From: Planctomycetaceae bacterium
GTDB taxonomy: Bacteria > Planctomycetota > Planctomycetia > Pirellulales > Thermoguttaceae
Direction: 5' to 3'
Length of the DNA stretch: 6,430 nt
Assembly (NCBI GenBank): GCA_009783865.1
Contig: WRCR01000243.1
Coordinates: 1-6,430 of the forward strand
The notes below the pieces were generated by a model, which was not told the origin of the DNA, did not search any database, and saw only the letters and a list, made by a program, of their open reading frames with translations. Positions 6,379 through 6,430 of the stretch are shown here, piece by piece (the first letter of the stretch is position 1; each line of letters begins with the position of its first letter). A program made the translations under genes and the position numbers.

Positions 6379-6384
6379 TACATA

Positions 6385-6430
6385 ATGTCCGAAATTAAAT
6401 CGTCCGCCCTTTCCCTTTTCGTCCACTGCC
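6385..6430 (+). CDS. Start of an unrecognised gene (3' partial)
   Basis: ATG 6385 follows a GGAGG SD and a TATAAT hexamer and opens a frame reaching the right edge: MSEIKSSALSLFVHC, 15 residues. This is too short to assign a family. The lack of a long basic/hydrophobic start argues against a standard signal peptide. It is on the same strand as the recO operon, but the 126-bp gap and its own promoter-like signal suggest a separate transcription unit. Confidence 0.55.
   Translation, partial: MSEIKSSALSLFVHC

Overview
The window reads as ordinary chromosomal DNA of a bacterium with a double membrane, most likely a member of Planctomycetota (Pirellulales-like), with moderate GC content by eye. 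Three things suggest this. The first is the order recO, then a BamD/YfiO-like TPR lipoprotein, then lptE on one strand. The second is the LptE sequence, which ends in an 'IVGMMExPW' style tail that I associate with planctomycete LptE proteins. The third is a secreted sialate O-acetylesterase-type esterase whose C-terminal module I also associate with planctomycete secreted hydrolases. The assignment is inferred from recall of protein families; no database search was run.

Layout. Bases 1-490 (+) hold the end of an unrecognised gene entering from the left, a tiny overlapping frame, and a 58-codon frame. The first ~35 residues of that 58-codon frame resemble the N-terminus of phage tail tape-measure proteins, and the similarity stops where a 10-bp inverted repeat begins (421-474). 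This looks like the broken edge of a prophage or phage-tail-like cluster. Bases 526-837 (-) carry an open frame without any ATG, probably a gene fragment. Bases 828-3038 (-) encode an exported SGNH-type acetylesterase. A ~120-bp divergent intergenic region contains a perfect 6-2-6 palindrome (3084-3097).

Bases 3162-6258 (+) form a compact three-gene operon: recO (recombinational repair), a 580-residue lipoprotein with BamD-like TPRs, and lptE. The gaps are 8 bp and a 1-base TAATG overlap. The last two gene products are predicted outer-membrane-anchored lipoproteins of the two envelope assembly routes, beta-barrel insertion and LPS insertion. RecO is probably along for co-transcription only. 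After a 126-bp AT-rich gap with a TATAAT hexamer and a strong GGAGG Shine-Dalgarno, another gene starts at 6385 and runs off the right edge.

I found no tRNA, rRNA, CRISPR array, complete insertion sequence or clear intrinsic terminator. Nothing here amounts to a convincing new system. The most unusual parts are the decayed phage-tail edge with its inverted repeat, the long disordered insert in the BamD-like protein, and the C-terminal module of the esterase.
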